Shown piece after piece: positions 24,800 to 36,231 of a stretch of DNA of 64,000 nt. Source of the stretch: Macrosoma leucophasiata (taxonomy: Eukaryota > Arthropoda > Insecta > Lepidoptera > Hedylidae); NCBI GenBank assembly GCA_036365455.1, contig JAWQUS010000001.1, positions 21,555,001 to 21,619,000 on the forward strand, given 5' to 3'. The translations under genes and the position numbers were made by a program. The notes under the pieces are model-generated. The model had not been told where the DNA came from and did not search any database. It was given only the letters and a program-made list of their open reading frames with translations. Positions within the stretch are counted from its first letter, which is position 1. Each line of letters starts with the position of its first letter.

Positions 24800-25265
24800 A
24801 TAGTTATAATACACACATATACCACCAAAGGTACGGCGTCCACCCTTCGACAACGAGTGGACGCCGTAAAACGAGGCAGTACTGGTCGGGTGCCGGGTGG
24901 CTGTAGTGAGCTATGACCCTTAACGTACGTACGGAACACCGGCACGCCGACCAGCTCGGGAATCTGACTCCATCCATCGGGTGATACACTTCCACTAGTC
25001 CACCACCCGGCGGTCCCCTTTAGGACGGCAGATGGCGCGCTTAGTCTATCCGCCTGCGCCCTGTGCGTCTGCGATGGATAGGATTGGCGAGACCATTCGT
25101 CCTCCCACTCACTTCGTCCAGCCTTTCCCGACTGCTTCTGCGATGTAGGTATTTCGGACAAGGATACGACCGTCCACGCATCTTCGCCACCGACCATGGA
25201 TTGGTAATCTCTCGATGCCGGCTGTGATCTGCCGATATCGTGCCTCTAGAGGACCGGCAAATAGA
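24800..25265 (-). repeat. LINE-derived GC-rich fragment
   Basis: GC-rich island with a 141-codon minus frame (24772-25197). The frame has no recognisable domain. Similarity of a ~30-bp core to 16683-16920 indicates a shared mobile-element origin, probably a LINE 3' region. Not annotated as a gene. Confidence 0.5.
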
Positions 25266-25932
25266 TGATAATAAAGAATTATGGTGGTGCAGTATCCTCT
25301 TATTACCCTGATTAGGTACCTACCGTGACCCGCTAAGCTTGACGCGATGAAAGGGTGTTGTCATGGGAAGTCGACATCCACTCATGTTTGTGTCCCAAAG
25401 AGAGCAATAAAGCAACTATCACCATAATACCCAAATCTAACAACAAAATAGCAACGATCATGGAAGTAAGTATATTCCGGGTGGCAGGAGTTAGTGGTTA
25501 AGTTTGCAGTTTTGCACATTAGTTTGTTCAGCAGGTAAGTTGTGTTGTATTTAGTCAAATAACCTAATCTACACTTAAGCTGTGGGTCATTGAAGAGGGT
25601 CTATAGAATATAAATAAGAGATATGGGAGAATGGAGAAAGAAATACACCACGCAATACAAATTTTATCGACTCCCAAAGGGCCAAAGTTACAATATTATA
25701 AAACAAATAAAGTTTATATAGACTTGCTTATCAACTGCACCTTATTAAATCCTCTTTTTATCAAGAAATGAAAACTTATGACAACATAAAAAAATGACAA
25801 ATAGGTCTTTTGTAAACTAATTTTATTTTATCACTGTTTCGGTTTAGTAAATTTTAAGTATGTTTTATTTGGTTTAAATTATGAAGAACAGTTTTATTGC
25901 TCGCATTTTATAATTTAAGCGAAACAATCGAC
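25266..25932. other. Intergenic and putative gene B upstream region
   Basis: AT-rich, with no repeat or coding exon recognised. It would hold the promoter and 5' UTR of gene B, but no clear core promoter motif can be defended. Confidence 0.35.
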
Positions 25933-28900
25933 ATGGCTCTTTCGGATTCAATATTTTTATTCGAATTAAGACTAGAAGAACTAACAAGTTATGTAAGTTG
26001 TACGAATTTTTTTACGAGATGCGAATTTGCAAACATTTTTTCAATATATTTGCGAGAACCTATCCAATTCTCAAAAAAAGAATTAAATAAGAAAAAAGTA
26101 AAAAGAAATAGGAGTAATCAGTCTCAGAAGCATGTAACTAAAGTGGAAACAAAAGTGGGACAGTCAATATTAGTGAGGATGAATTCAAAGCGTCTCCTGG
26201 AATACATGAAGTGTCATCCCATTAGGTTGTATTTGTGGAATAAGAGAAATGTAGTAGAAAAAATTGGAACTGGGTTAATTCCATGGAGTCAATTACATAT
26301 TGACTACATTGAACGCATTGACAATGATCTAAATGTATCTCCTTTATCAGTGAGTGGAGAGTACAACATATTTGATGATTTCATTTCTAAACGTATAGCA
26401 GCTATTAAAATATCCATCAAAGTAAGCCGCATCAAAATGAATATCGACAATCAATTAGGTGTAATTCCAAACCCCAAATTAAATCACAAACCGATGCCAG
26501 GAAACATAAATGGTAGAACAGTTGAAAGCACACTTAGAGATGATTTAAGCATCCGGAATATTTACGGACAAAAACAATGTTGTACTTGGAAAGATATGAA
26601 TTGTAAGCTGAAGACTGCTATGAAGGTAAAGGGAGTAAAGAATCGTTCCAACAATGCCCTGAAAAACAAGACTAAAGCCAAAGCAAATGTAAAGAACGTA
26701 GGAAATAATAATATAAATAGATATCAAAACCATGAATATAATGTTTCTCTAGGGTGTCAAAGGAATTTGGATCTAACTAAAAGTGAATCTATGATACATA
26801 ATATTAATGTAATTAAAGTTATAAAATCCAAATCTTTATCAAATATTAGCCCAAAAGAAAACATAAATACGTTAAATTATATTTTTGGGGACCCTAAGGG
26901 TTCGTATGGTAACAAAATTTACTGCGTTGGATATTTCACTGTTCAAAATATGCAAAATGATCCAAAATCCTCAACTCCTGTTTTGGAAGAACAAGTCACT
27001 AAGAGCGAAACACAACCTAAAATAAAATACAAATTAAAAATATGCGATGATGAATGTCCGAGTAAAAATAAAGTCTCTGGATCCTGTTCTCAAAGTAGTT
27101 GTTCATTAGACTTACCAGAAGAAGCTGCTCATCTAATAAATATCACTAAATGTAAACAAATTAATTGCAATAGTAAGAAACATAATAAGTTTCCACCACA
27201 TGTGGATGAGAATATTCTCATAGATTTGACCAATCTTTCAAGACAATGTTGCAATGTCACTGAAGTTACTGAGGAGGTTATTGGAGGAATGACAGGCAAA
27301 ATGAAAATTGGAGATGATCCTTGTTATTGTTCTTGTGAATGTAGATTTGGGTTTACGAAAAAAACCACTTATTGTAATGTTTGTGGTGGTTATGAAATAG
27401 CCGGAGAAGAATTGGCACGTAAAGCTGGACATAAAATACCACTTCCATGTCCTATTTATCATAAGTTAGTTGATAAAAATAAATTAAAGACTTGGAGTAC
27501 TTCTGGGAGTGACAGTAAAAAGAAAGGAGACAGTGGTACCAGTCAGAAAAATATGAGAATGAGTTCAAACCAAAAGGCGGCAGCTTCTGATAAGCGAACA
27601 GTTGTAGATAGTAAAAACGTTGAATCCGAAAAAGACGCAAAAAAGGAGAAAAAGAAAAAGAAAGATGACAAATTCAAATTTAATTATGGCTACAAAGGTA
27701 TACGTACGTATTTTTTAAATTACTTTAATTTGTGTTTACGTATCATGAAACGTGTTTACGTATTACGTAAAAATGGGAGAGTTAGGTTTTTATAATTATA
27801 GAAACTTAACTCTCACATTTTTAAGTAATTTTAATTCTTCGTATTTCTAGCACCTCAAATTGGACACAGTCAATGTGCCTTACCCTGTACCGGTACACTT
27901 GGCGCTGTGCCAAAAAATATGGGCTGGCTTTGGACCGCAGAAAACTTACCAGGAATAAAGGTTACATATATAATTTTGTATATTATCAAATCAAACTTTT
28001 GGTACTCGTGTCCCAAAAAGTTAAACAATATAATTTACTTTCTTTTTTTTTGTGTAGTTTCGACCAATGTGGAAACCTGGTGCCACCAACAAACACGTAG
28101 TAAGATTACTTAGATTAGCTAGAAATCCAGGTGAAGTAATAGCTAAAAAGAGAAGGAAAGATGCTGGTAAGAAGAAGCGACCGCTAAAACGACCTTTGTT
28201 GATTGTTCACAAAAAACACGGTGAATATACTGTGACTATGGAAACTATGAAATCTTATTTAAAACCAAGAGCTCTGAATCAATGTCCATATGAAGACAAA
28301 CCTGTTATAACTTATACTATTGGTAGAACTGAGGAAGAAAATCGTGAACGACGGAAGAAAAAGGAACGCGAACAGAGGCGCCTTGAAAGGGCTCAGCGTG
28401 ATTTTATTCAAAGTGCTTTCAGAGATATGTGTCATGAGATATGTTTAAAAACTTACCAACAAGCTCTTGGAATACTACCGGGTGCAGAAGATCCTGATTG
28501 CACTTGTTTCCCCGCTGAACCAACTGCAGATAGGGTAAACATGGATGTATCTTGCTCATGCTCAGAAGAAAAATCTTCTATTGGGTCTGATACAGATTCA
28601 GATGAATGGATAGTCGAGTTTACGCCACCAAATGCTGCTTTTGATCCCAAATTTAAACCCAAAAAAATATTTAAGGCAGACAATGGTTGTCAATACACCT
28701 ATTTAGACTACAGAGTCAAACTTTTAGATAGATTTGGTAGTCAAGTGCCACGATTTTTTACGGGACCAGATGGAAAGCAGCTGTGTAGTGATTTAGGTGG
28801 TTTTTGGAGTACAGATCGTAAATGGTTGGAAATCAATGTTGATGGATATATTGCTCCGGATGGACGTTGGGCTCCTAATAATTTCATAGGTCCTAGTGGA

Positions 28901-29596
28901 GAGCAAGTTGATGCAGAAATCGGAAAATTCCAAGCTACAAATGGTAAATGGTTGATTGTTGGAGTTGATGGTTATGTAGATAGTCAAGGCAAGTGGCGTT
29001 TTTATCCAAAGCCTAAGGGTTCACAAATGAAAAGATCTACAACTGCACGGAAAAAATGTGATGCTGTAGATAAAAAAGAAGAGAAGCGTACTTATAAACC
29101 ATCAGAAGCTAGTTGGAGTTGCTTTGGGGATGTATCTCCTAGGGAGCTGTCTGGGTTAGGTATTGTGGGTCATGGCCAAGATAGGAGAATGATATTATCG
29201 ACTTTGCAAGATATGTTAGCACATGGTGAAGATGTAAGAATACCAGAACCATCTAAAGTATTTTACTTGCCGCAGTCAAAAAGATCCAAAAATAAGTGTA
29301 TAAAATTTTTGCGCAGTTACTATGACGAAAGGACGAAATGTCAGCACTCTATGCCATCAGATAAAGGCATTGTGGCAGTAGATGAAGATGGTAATAAGAC
29401 TTATTTTAGGTTGCGAGATTATAAAAACAGGAGGCCTAAGGAAAGGTTGTCTCAATTGACTAACCGGGGTATTAGTTTGAGTTCATTCCATGTCCCCTGT
29501 TTTCACTCCTTTATCAATTGTGAAATAATGAAGCAACAACAACGTGAAAGACTTAGAGCACTTGCTGGCAAAAATATTGCAACTCAGGTGTCATAG
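25933..29596 (+). CDS. Uncharacterised large Cys-rich protein (gene B), paralogue of A
   Basis: Three exons: 25933-27697, 27851-27960, 28058-29596, 1137 aa, with intron phases 1 and 0 exactly as in gene A. The ATG at 25933 (MALSDSIFLFELRLEEL) aligns with the start of A; the frame is open 12 codons further upstream but has no ATG there. The N-terminal C2-like region is conserved (GQSILV, LYLWNKRN, IPWSQ, GEYNIFDDF). The GPCG repeats of A are absent: only one degenerate 'LSRQCCNVTEVTEEV' remains. The Cys cluster CYCSCEC…YCNVCGGYE…LPCPIYHKL (~464-515) is kept, as is the short exon 'MGWLWTAENLPGIK'. Exon 3 carries CHEICLKTYQQALGILP, 'SCSCSEE', the GPDG/W/DGYI repeats (~853-945) and a distinct 'FHVPCFHSF' C-terminus. 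No membrane segment. Product of tandem duplication with A; function unknown. Confidence 0.87.
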
Positions 29597-29753
29597 CGAG
29601 AAGTATTGTGAGCTGTGTCCAATGTTTCAATCTTTCAATGTCCTTTGGTTTAAGAAATATGTTGTATTTATTTTGTTGGTATTTAATGATTTAATAAGTT
29701 AAAGTTTGGTAAAGTGTTAAGTTAAATTATGTAACGTTTTGTAACTATAAGAA

Positions 29754-29759
29754 AATAAA
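29754..29759 (+). terminator. Poly(A) signal of gene B
   Basis: AATAAA 157 nt after the gene B stop codon. Confidence 0.65.
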
Positions 29760-29903
29760 AAGTTTTTAATTATTTTGTTATTTTTTAAGTTTATTTTTTA
29801 GTTCAGAAGATGACGTGATAGATTTCAAACACAAGTTCCATTCTATCAAGTTTATTTAGGATTGAGTAAGATTTATTTTATTTTTTGTTAAAGTAGTTAC
29901 ATA

Positions 29904-30167
29904 CAGAATCCAACATGAAATATTGCACATCGACCATTGGAACGAGACTTCGGCTTATTTCGGGTCTGTAGAGCGTTATCTCTTTCGCACCTAACCTACC
30001 TGACGTTTGTCGACCATTTTGATCAAATTTTGACCAATATCGGACTACGGATGCTTACGTAGGCAGTGTGCAGCTGATAGCAGTGCAGAGATAACGCTCT
30101 ACGAAGTCGAAAATAGCCGATTGTCTCTTTCATAGGCTCTATGTGCAATATTTCTTGATGAGCACTG
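29904..30167. mobile_element. TA-flanked MITE (mariner-like), copy 3
   Basis: 264 bp, flanked by TA, between gene B and exon C. It has the same AATATTGCACATCGA ends as the copies at 4822 and 24182. Confidence 0.78.
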
Positions 30168-30225
30168 TAGGCATGTTTAATATGTATTTATATTTTACAT
30201 TGTTTAAGTTAATTTAAATCTGCAG

Positions 30226-30762
30226 ATTCATCATGACTGGAAACCGGGTGCAATATCTAAACGACTCTTAAGGAAGTTAAATAAAGCAAAGATACAAAAA
30301 TCTGTCATTCAATCAGAAAATAGAGCAAGAAAATATAAGAAAACTATTGACAATAAACCAGCCCTAAAAATTGGTAAAAGAAATGGACAATACATAGTAG
30401 AAATGCAGATTAATGCTGATGATAATGACCAGTACTCTCCGTTAGTTTATAAAATAGAAAATGCAAATAATAAAGCGAAGATAAGAAAGAAGAATAACTT
30501 GCAGAGGCGCCTAATTAGAAATGCTGTTGGTGATATTACTGAATCTTATCATCCAGAAATCTGTGAGAATACGTGTTTAAAAGTTTTTAATCAAGCCATT
30601 GGTTTACCAATACACGAAGTTGACGATCGTAAAAACGATATTGAAATGGTAAATAGTTGCTCGTGTAGCGACGAAGAACTTAGTTCTAGCTGTTCTTCAT
30701 CCGAAATTGATTGGGAAATTCAGTTTACACCACCTAATACTCGCCGATTATGCCGATCATGA
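30226..30762 (+). CDS. Third exon-3-like paralogue, truncated (exon C)
   Basis: After an acceptor-like tctgcag, 178 codons are open and align with the start of exon 3 of genes A and B: 'DWKPGA' (A: KWKPGA), Lys-rich segment, 'GQYIVEM', 'CENTCLKVFNQAIGLP' (A: CQEICLKAYNQAIGLLP), 'SCSCSDEE', and 'WEIQFTPPN'. It then stops (…RRLCRS*), so the GPDG/W repeats are missing. No exon 1 or 2 equivalent lies between gene B and here. The acceptor phase (0) matches the gene B exon 2 donor, so it could serve as an alternative last exon of gene B. Otherwise it is a remnant of a third tandem gene. A variant signal ATTAAA lies near 30872. Confidence 0.6.
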   Translation: MHHDWKPGAISKRLLRKLNKAKIQKSVIQSENRARKYKKTIDNKPALKIGKRNGQYIVEMQINADDNDQYSPLVYKIENANNKAKIRKKNNLQRRLIRNAVGDITESYHPEICENTCLKVFNQAIGLPIHEVDDRKNDIEMVNSCSCSDEELSSSCSSSEIDWEIQFTPPNTRRLCRS

Positions 30763-31039
30763 AACGAGATACTTACAAGAACAAGTGAAGCTGAGATTGA
30801 AAGTTTATTCTTTACCTTTCATTTGGTTGGTAGTTTTGTCTTTTTCATTTTGCAGTAAAAAGTTATAGTTACATTAAAATTTGTTTATTATAAATAACTC
30901 TGAAGGGCTGTAAGGCTGGCGTGCCAGGTGAATCACAGGGTGGAGTAGGCTAGGTGATGTATTTGGGAGCTCTTTTCCGCTTTTTTTTATCACGTAATAT
31001 TTTTTGTTGACATAATTTTGTATAGTCTGACTTCTCTCC

Positions 31040-31380
31040 GTTGTGACAGCATCCGGTGGAGTGTTACAGCTGTCGCCTATTGCACCCTGTATTTGACAAT
31101 GGGCACCATGCGGAGCGCGCGGTCTACGCTACATGCAAGGTATTTGACTGTAGGTTGCTAACCAGGCTATGTCATGACTACGAAGTCAAGACATAGCCTG
31201 GTCGGAACGACGATAGATATCGGCGGCCTCAAGTGACGACAGCGGCCGACCTATCCACGTTGACGGTCAGCCGTCACGTGGATAGGTTCCGCCATTCCAG
31301 CAGCAGAACTGATGAGAACAGATGTTGCATTTTCCCGATTGCGAGTTGTATCCGGGTCGAGGTCGTCAAATTATAAGTAT
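31040..31380. repeat. GC-rich hairpin-bearing segment
   Basis: Two strong hairpins: 31161-31173 pairs perfectly with 31190-31202 (ACCAGGCTATGTC), and 31250-31266 pairs with 31271-31286 (CCTATCCACG…CGTGGATAGG) around TCAG with a one-base bulge. The composition differs from neighbouring DNA, which suggests a mobile-element fragment I cannot name. Confidence 0.5.
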
Positions 31381-31669
31381 AAGATTAAGACAAGATTATT
31401 CCTACCTACCTTATGGTAGCTGTTTCTACTTTAAGGTATATCTTGATCAATATTTGCAAGGGAGGAGAGGGTCTTCGGTCGCAATCATACAAATATGAAT
31501 ATTAAGGCAATAGAAGTGTTACGAGATCGTGGGATATCCACCATAAATTAGTGTCGCTTCGACAGTATTCTACACGACATTGCTATTCTCGTTGTCATTG
31601 GGGTAAAATTTTCATGTCGATTTTTGCTATAACTAAATAATAATAATCGAAATAATCTACCATTATCGC

Positions 31670-34600
31670 TTGTTTTTTTTTTTTTTTTTTTTTTTTTGTC
31701 TGATGATTGACAGACAAGCAAACGGGCCACCTGATGGAAAGTGGTCACCGTCGCCTATGAACATTTGCAACACCAGGGGAGTTGCCAACGCGCTGCCAGC
31801 CCTGAAGGACTCTTTTGACGCCATTTTTGAAGAACCCCATATTGTAGCACCTAGGGAACACCTCAGAGGGAAGTTCGTTCCACAATTTACACGTTCTGGG
31901 CAGGAACGAACGTGAAAACCGCACCGTTGAGCACTGCCAGGTGTCCAGTCGGTGTGGGTGGAACTTCTCTCTTCGGCGGGTAGTACGGTGTAGGAAAAGA
32001 GACGGTGGCACCATGTCAAACAGTTCCGCAGAGCACTCACCATTGTAGAGACGGTACAACACGCACAGACTCCCAATGTCTCTGCGCAGGCTCAGATGTT
32101 CGAGCCTGTCGGTAAGTCCTGGATCGTTAACAATACGAACGGCGCGTTTTTGTAGGGAGTCAAGTGGACCAAGCTGGTATTTGGGGGCTCCCGCCCACAA
32201 ATGAGAGCAGTATTCCAGATGGGGCCGCACTTGGGCCTTATAAAGCTGTAGTAGCTGCCCCGATGTGAAATACTGCCTCGCTTTGTTAAGCACCCCCAAC
32301 TTTTTGGATGCCAACTTGGTCTTACACTCAATGTGACTCCCGAATTGCACTTCGTTCGATATGTCAACGCCCAGGATACCGATACTCTTATCTACGGCGA
32401 GCGGAATGCCCTGGAACTATGGTGCTACAATGAATGGGATTTTTTTTGCGGTGAACGCGCAGACTTGTGTCTTCGAGGGGTTAAACTGTACTAAATTAAG
32501 TCGACCCCAATCCGAGACCCACTCCAGAGAGTGCTCGATTTCAGACACAAGTCTAGTCCTGCTTTCCTCGATAAGTGTCCGAGAGGCATTTGCACGGCTA
32601 GTGTAGTGTGCATCTCCCGTACTATCATCGGCATAGCAATGAAAATTGGAGTTTTGCTCCAATATTTCATTGATATGCAGAAGAAAAAGCGTGGGAGATA
32701 ACACAGAGCCTTGCGGCACACCAGCGTTGATAGGTAGTCTGTCTGAGCGCTGACCGTCAACTAAGACTTGTATATAACGCTCAGACAGAAAGCTGGCTGT
32801 CCAGTTGCATAGCCTCTCGGGAAGACCGTAGGATGGAAGTTTCGCGAGGAGTGCCCTGTGCCAGACCCGGTCAGAGGCCTTAGCAATGTCCAGGCTTACA
32901 GCCAATGCCTCCCCACTCTTGTCCAAGGCGTGGGACCAATGGTGCGTGAGATATACTAGAAGATCACCAGCAGATCTGCCATGACGAAATCCATATTGGC
33001 GGTCACTGATCAGCTGATGATCCTCTAGATACTGCAGCAGTTGAGTATTGATCACACGCTCCATGACTTTACAGAGTAGGGAGGTTATTGCTATGGGCCT
33101 ATAATTGGCCGGGTCACTGCGATCCCCTTTTTTGGGTATCGGGTGCACGAGGGCGGTCTTCCACGCAGACGGTACGGTTCTTTGATCGTAGGAAAGCGAG
33201 AACAGGCGCGTCAGAACGGGGGTCAGCTCGGGAGCGCACATCTTCAACACCACCGCAGGGACGGAGTCCGGCCCACTCGACTTCTTGACGTCAAGGTATA
33301 AAAGAGCTCGCCTGACGTTCTTCTGAGTGAATTTGACGTCAGGCATAGAGCTTTCACAGCGCGGGATGGTAGGCGCTGTGATACCCATGTCGTCAAGAGT
33401 CGAGTTTGAGGCAAAGAGGCTGCCCAGAAGGTCAGCTTTCTCTTTTGCCGTGTGGGCCAGGCTATCGTCAATTTTACGCAGTGGTGGGAAAGATGACCGA
33501 CAAAAATTCCCTTCGATAGCTTTGGCAAGAGACCAATAGGCACGGCTCCCGGGAGGGTGCCTCATTAGTTTCCTGCCAACTCTACCGATGTGCTTGGACT
33601 TCGCTTTGGCCATGCGCCGCTTAGTGGACCTGGATGCAGCGTTGAGTGCTCTCTTAAGGCCGGAGGCATTAGGATCCTTACAAGCGTGAGCCGCAGTCCA
33701 GATTCTGTAAGCCTCCTGCTTGTGACTAGAAGCCACAGCACAGGACTTATCGAACCAGGGCTGGTACTGTCCGCCAATGGATACCACAGAGTACGGAATG
33801 TAACATTCCATTCCCTGGTGTATCACATCGGTTACAGCATCGGCACACGTGCTCGGATCTTCCGACGAGAAACAAAGCTGCCTCCATGGGTAGGACGTCA
33901 GGAACTCCCTCAGTCCATCCCAGTCTGCCGACCTGTAATGCCACACTTGTCGAGTTGCCGAAGGCCGCAGCGGCGCTCGAACCGACAATGAGGTTTTTGT
34001 GCGTACCAGACAGTGGTCCGAGGATCCTAAGGGAGCCTCGACCACCACCTGATAGTTGGCAGGATGTGAGGTCAGCAGAAGATCCAGCAAAGAGGCAGTG
34101 TGACCCTCGACATCTGGTATCCGGGTAAACCCGGTTACAACTTGTGAGAGTCCATTAGCCAACGCGAAATCGTGTGCAGATCTTCCAGCGAAGTCCGTGA
34201 TCCGGGAACTCAACCACTCCGTATGGTGTGCGTTAAAGTCACCAAGAATCACCAACTCCGCAGAAGGATACTGCACAAGCACTGTGTCGACCACCTGTTG
34301 GATGTGCTCGAATAAGCGGGCTGTCTCCCCGTCTCCGCTATAGGACCTGTACACGCACGCGTATATTCGGGTAGATCCACCGTAATCCACGCGTGCCCAC
34401 AATAGCGACAGGTCCTTGTCTTCAAAATGGTCAAGACGGCGACAACAGACATCCTCTCGGACATACAGACATACCCCGGCGCGGCGAACGAAAGTGTTCT
34501 CCAGAGTATAGCCGGGGTAAGTAAGGTACGATGTGTCAAGTGGAGAGGATATTTGTGTCTCCGTCAGAAAGAGTAGGGCTGGCTTAGCCGTTTCAAGGTG

Positions 34601-35425
34601 GTGGTGAACGGCGTTAAGGTTGGTATGTAAACCCCTGATGTTGCACATGTCCACAGTAAATGTGGGAGGGGCGTCCGCTGCGTTTTTACTCTTTTTTTTC
34701 TTTTTGACCATTTTTTTAATCTTCCTAACAGCGTCGGATAAGGGAAATAATGATGTGCACCGTATCGACCGCCCGAGGGGCAAAGTTGCAGGTGCATCAG
34801 ACCATCTGCACACAGAGGTGGTGCAATTTGCTGGTCCGGGGGACGGAAGGACCCCCGATCCCCCCCGTGCACAGGCGCCGGGCCCACTCCGGTCTCTTAC
34901 TCCGGCACGACGACTGCACACGGGACTCAACACCGGTTGGCGGGACAGCCTCCCAGGCCAGAGTTTAATAGAGAGGCCTGGGTTCGGGTCCCCTACTGAC
35001 CGGCGGGCGGCAGCGGACCGTTACCGTTTCATCGGCTCTCCCTGGCCCCCGGGCCAACATGTTGCGACCCTGAGCGCAAGATGTCCTTACACATACCGGC
35101 CCCGGGGGCGGACAATACGGTGCACATCAAGGATAGGAACGAGGAAGAGGATAGGGGGAGGGGAGGGGGGGACTGGCTCTCAGGCTCGGAAGCCGGAACA
35201 CGCCCGAAGACGTTTGGCGGCAGATTACGACCTGAGGGTGGTAGCTAGCCAGGCAGGACCCAAGGGACCTTACCACCAAGCAGGACACTAGGAGGGATTA
35301 CGCTGGTAGTGCCGACCCAGCAACCATGTGGAACCAGTCGCCAGAGCCTTGTTTGCTGGTCGGCAGGGTGCACCACGTGCAGGTAAGGTTGGCTGCGGCA
35401 CCAGGATGGTAAGGCGCCACTTACA
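31670..35425 (-). mobile_element. Near-intact LINE (Jockey superfamily)
   Basis: A full-length-looking non-LTR element on the minus strand. The 3' end carries a 25-nt T-run (A tail) at about 31673-31697, after 'ctttccatcaggtggcccgt'. A GC-rich 5' region runs to about 35425. Only one long ORF (endonuclease plus RT) is seen; no ORF1 is evident. The exact 5' boundary and a target-site duplication could not be fixed. Confidence 0.75.
31745..34711 (-). pseudogene. LINE endonuclease/reverse transcriptase with one in-frame stop
   Basis: Frame from ATG 34711 (MVKKKKK…) to the stop at 31745, interrupted by a single TAG at 32417-32419; both sides are in the same frame. Domains in order: a complete endonuclease with TET, 'VILGDFNAHHTEW' and 'SSDHCLV'; then RT with 'KKSSGPDSVPAVVLK', 'HPIPKKGDRSDPANYRPIAI', 'SLDIAKASDRVWH', 'GVPQGSVLSPTLF', and YADD (32624-32635, minus); then a C-terminal domain with 'YSHLWAGAP'-like 'YCSHLWAGAP'. 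In RT motif A the usual Phe after KA is Ser. The frame stays open upstream to 34933 without an ATG. Close to autonomous but inactivated by the stop unless read through. Confidence 0.85.
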
Positions 35426-35635
35426 CCTTTCTCACCTACGAAAGCAAGAAAAACGATCAGATTATCACTACTGCTTTTGAAGGAGCTACAAATTGACATG
35501 GAAATTTAACAGCAATGACAACGACAATAGCAATGTCGATAGGCGGTCGCACCCCTGGCGGCCTCTAAAGATCGACTGGTCGCTGGGAATTATGAAAAAA
35601 ATTGTAGGGAAATGTCGTTTTATATCTTTTTTTTT

Positions 35636-35952
35636 AACTGCCTGTAGCCTAGTGGTATCAGGCCATTACTACTACGCTGGAGGTCCTGGGTTCGATTCCC
35701 GGGTCGGGGGCTATCGGCTTTCAGAGATAACAGTTTAAAATCCTTTAACTCTGGTTCTGTTGGGTTTTTCCCATTTTCTGGAAGTTTTCCAGTACCTCGG
35801 AGTTTGGTAATGTGCCCCAAGATTGAAACAGGTTCGCCGCCACCTGTTACGCGGGCCAAAAACGTAACCGGCGAATCGTGCATGTATGCTTGAATGCATG
35901 CATTTACCTCTGCCTACCCCTTCAGGGATTACAGGCGTAAAGTTACGTATTC
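35636..35952 (+). repeat. tRNA-derived SINE, family C, copy 1
   Basis: Head 35639-35708 with an A-box (TAGCCTAGTGG) and an exact B-box (GGTTCGATTCC). The body contains 'ccattttctggaag' and 'cgtaaccggcgaatcgt'. The tail is 'ctgcctaccccttcagggattacaggcgtaaagttacg'. The same body and tail occur at 60.4 kb. The short frames in this stretch are incidental. Confidence 0.82.
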
Positions 35953-36145
35953 TTTTTTTTGCTCGCGCGTTCTTTTTGGTGTGTATTTTAGAATCAATAA
36001 TACAGAGGGGGAAGGGCAATATGCACGGGCATTGCGGCTTAATTTTACCTCATGACCTTTTTTTTGCTCGTGCGTCAGGCTACTGGGCCTCCACATGCCA
36101 AATGCCGCCCCGCGCTCCTGTTGACCTTGATGATCAAATACAGCT

Positions 36146-36151
36146 TTTATT
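36146..36151 (-). terminator. Poly(A) signal of carrier gene 2
   Basis: AATAAA on the minus strand about 80 nt downstream of the stop codon at 36232. Confidence 0.6.
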
Positions 36152-36231
36152 ACAATTGCAGAAGATAGTCTTATGATCAAGCTATTCTCAGATAGGTAGT
36201 ACAAAAGGTTACAAATCAAACCAAAGAATCG

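Noticed and set aside
24772..25197. 141-codon minus-strand open frame
   Set aside because: Lies in a GC-rich LINE-like fragment related to 16683-16920 and has no recognisable protein domain.
34620..35291. 223-codon plus-strand open frame
   Set aside because: Antisense to the 5' part of the minus-strand LINE in GC-rich DNA; no domain on this strand.
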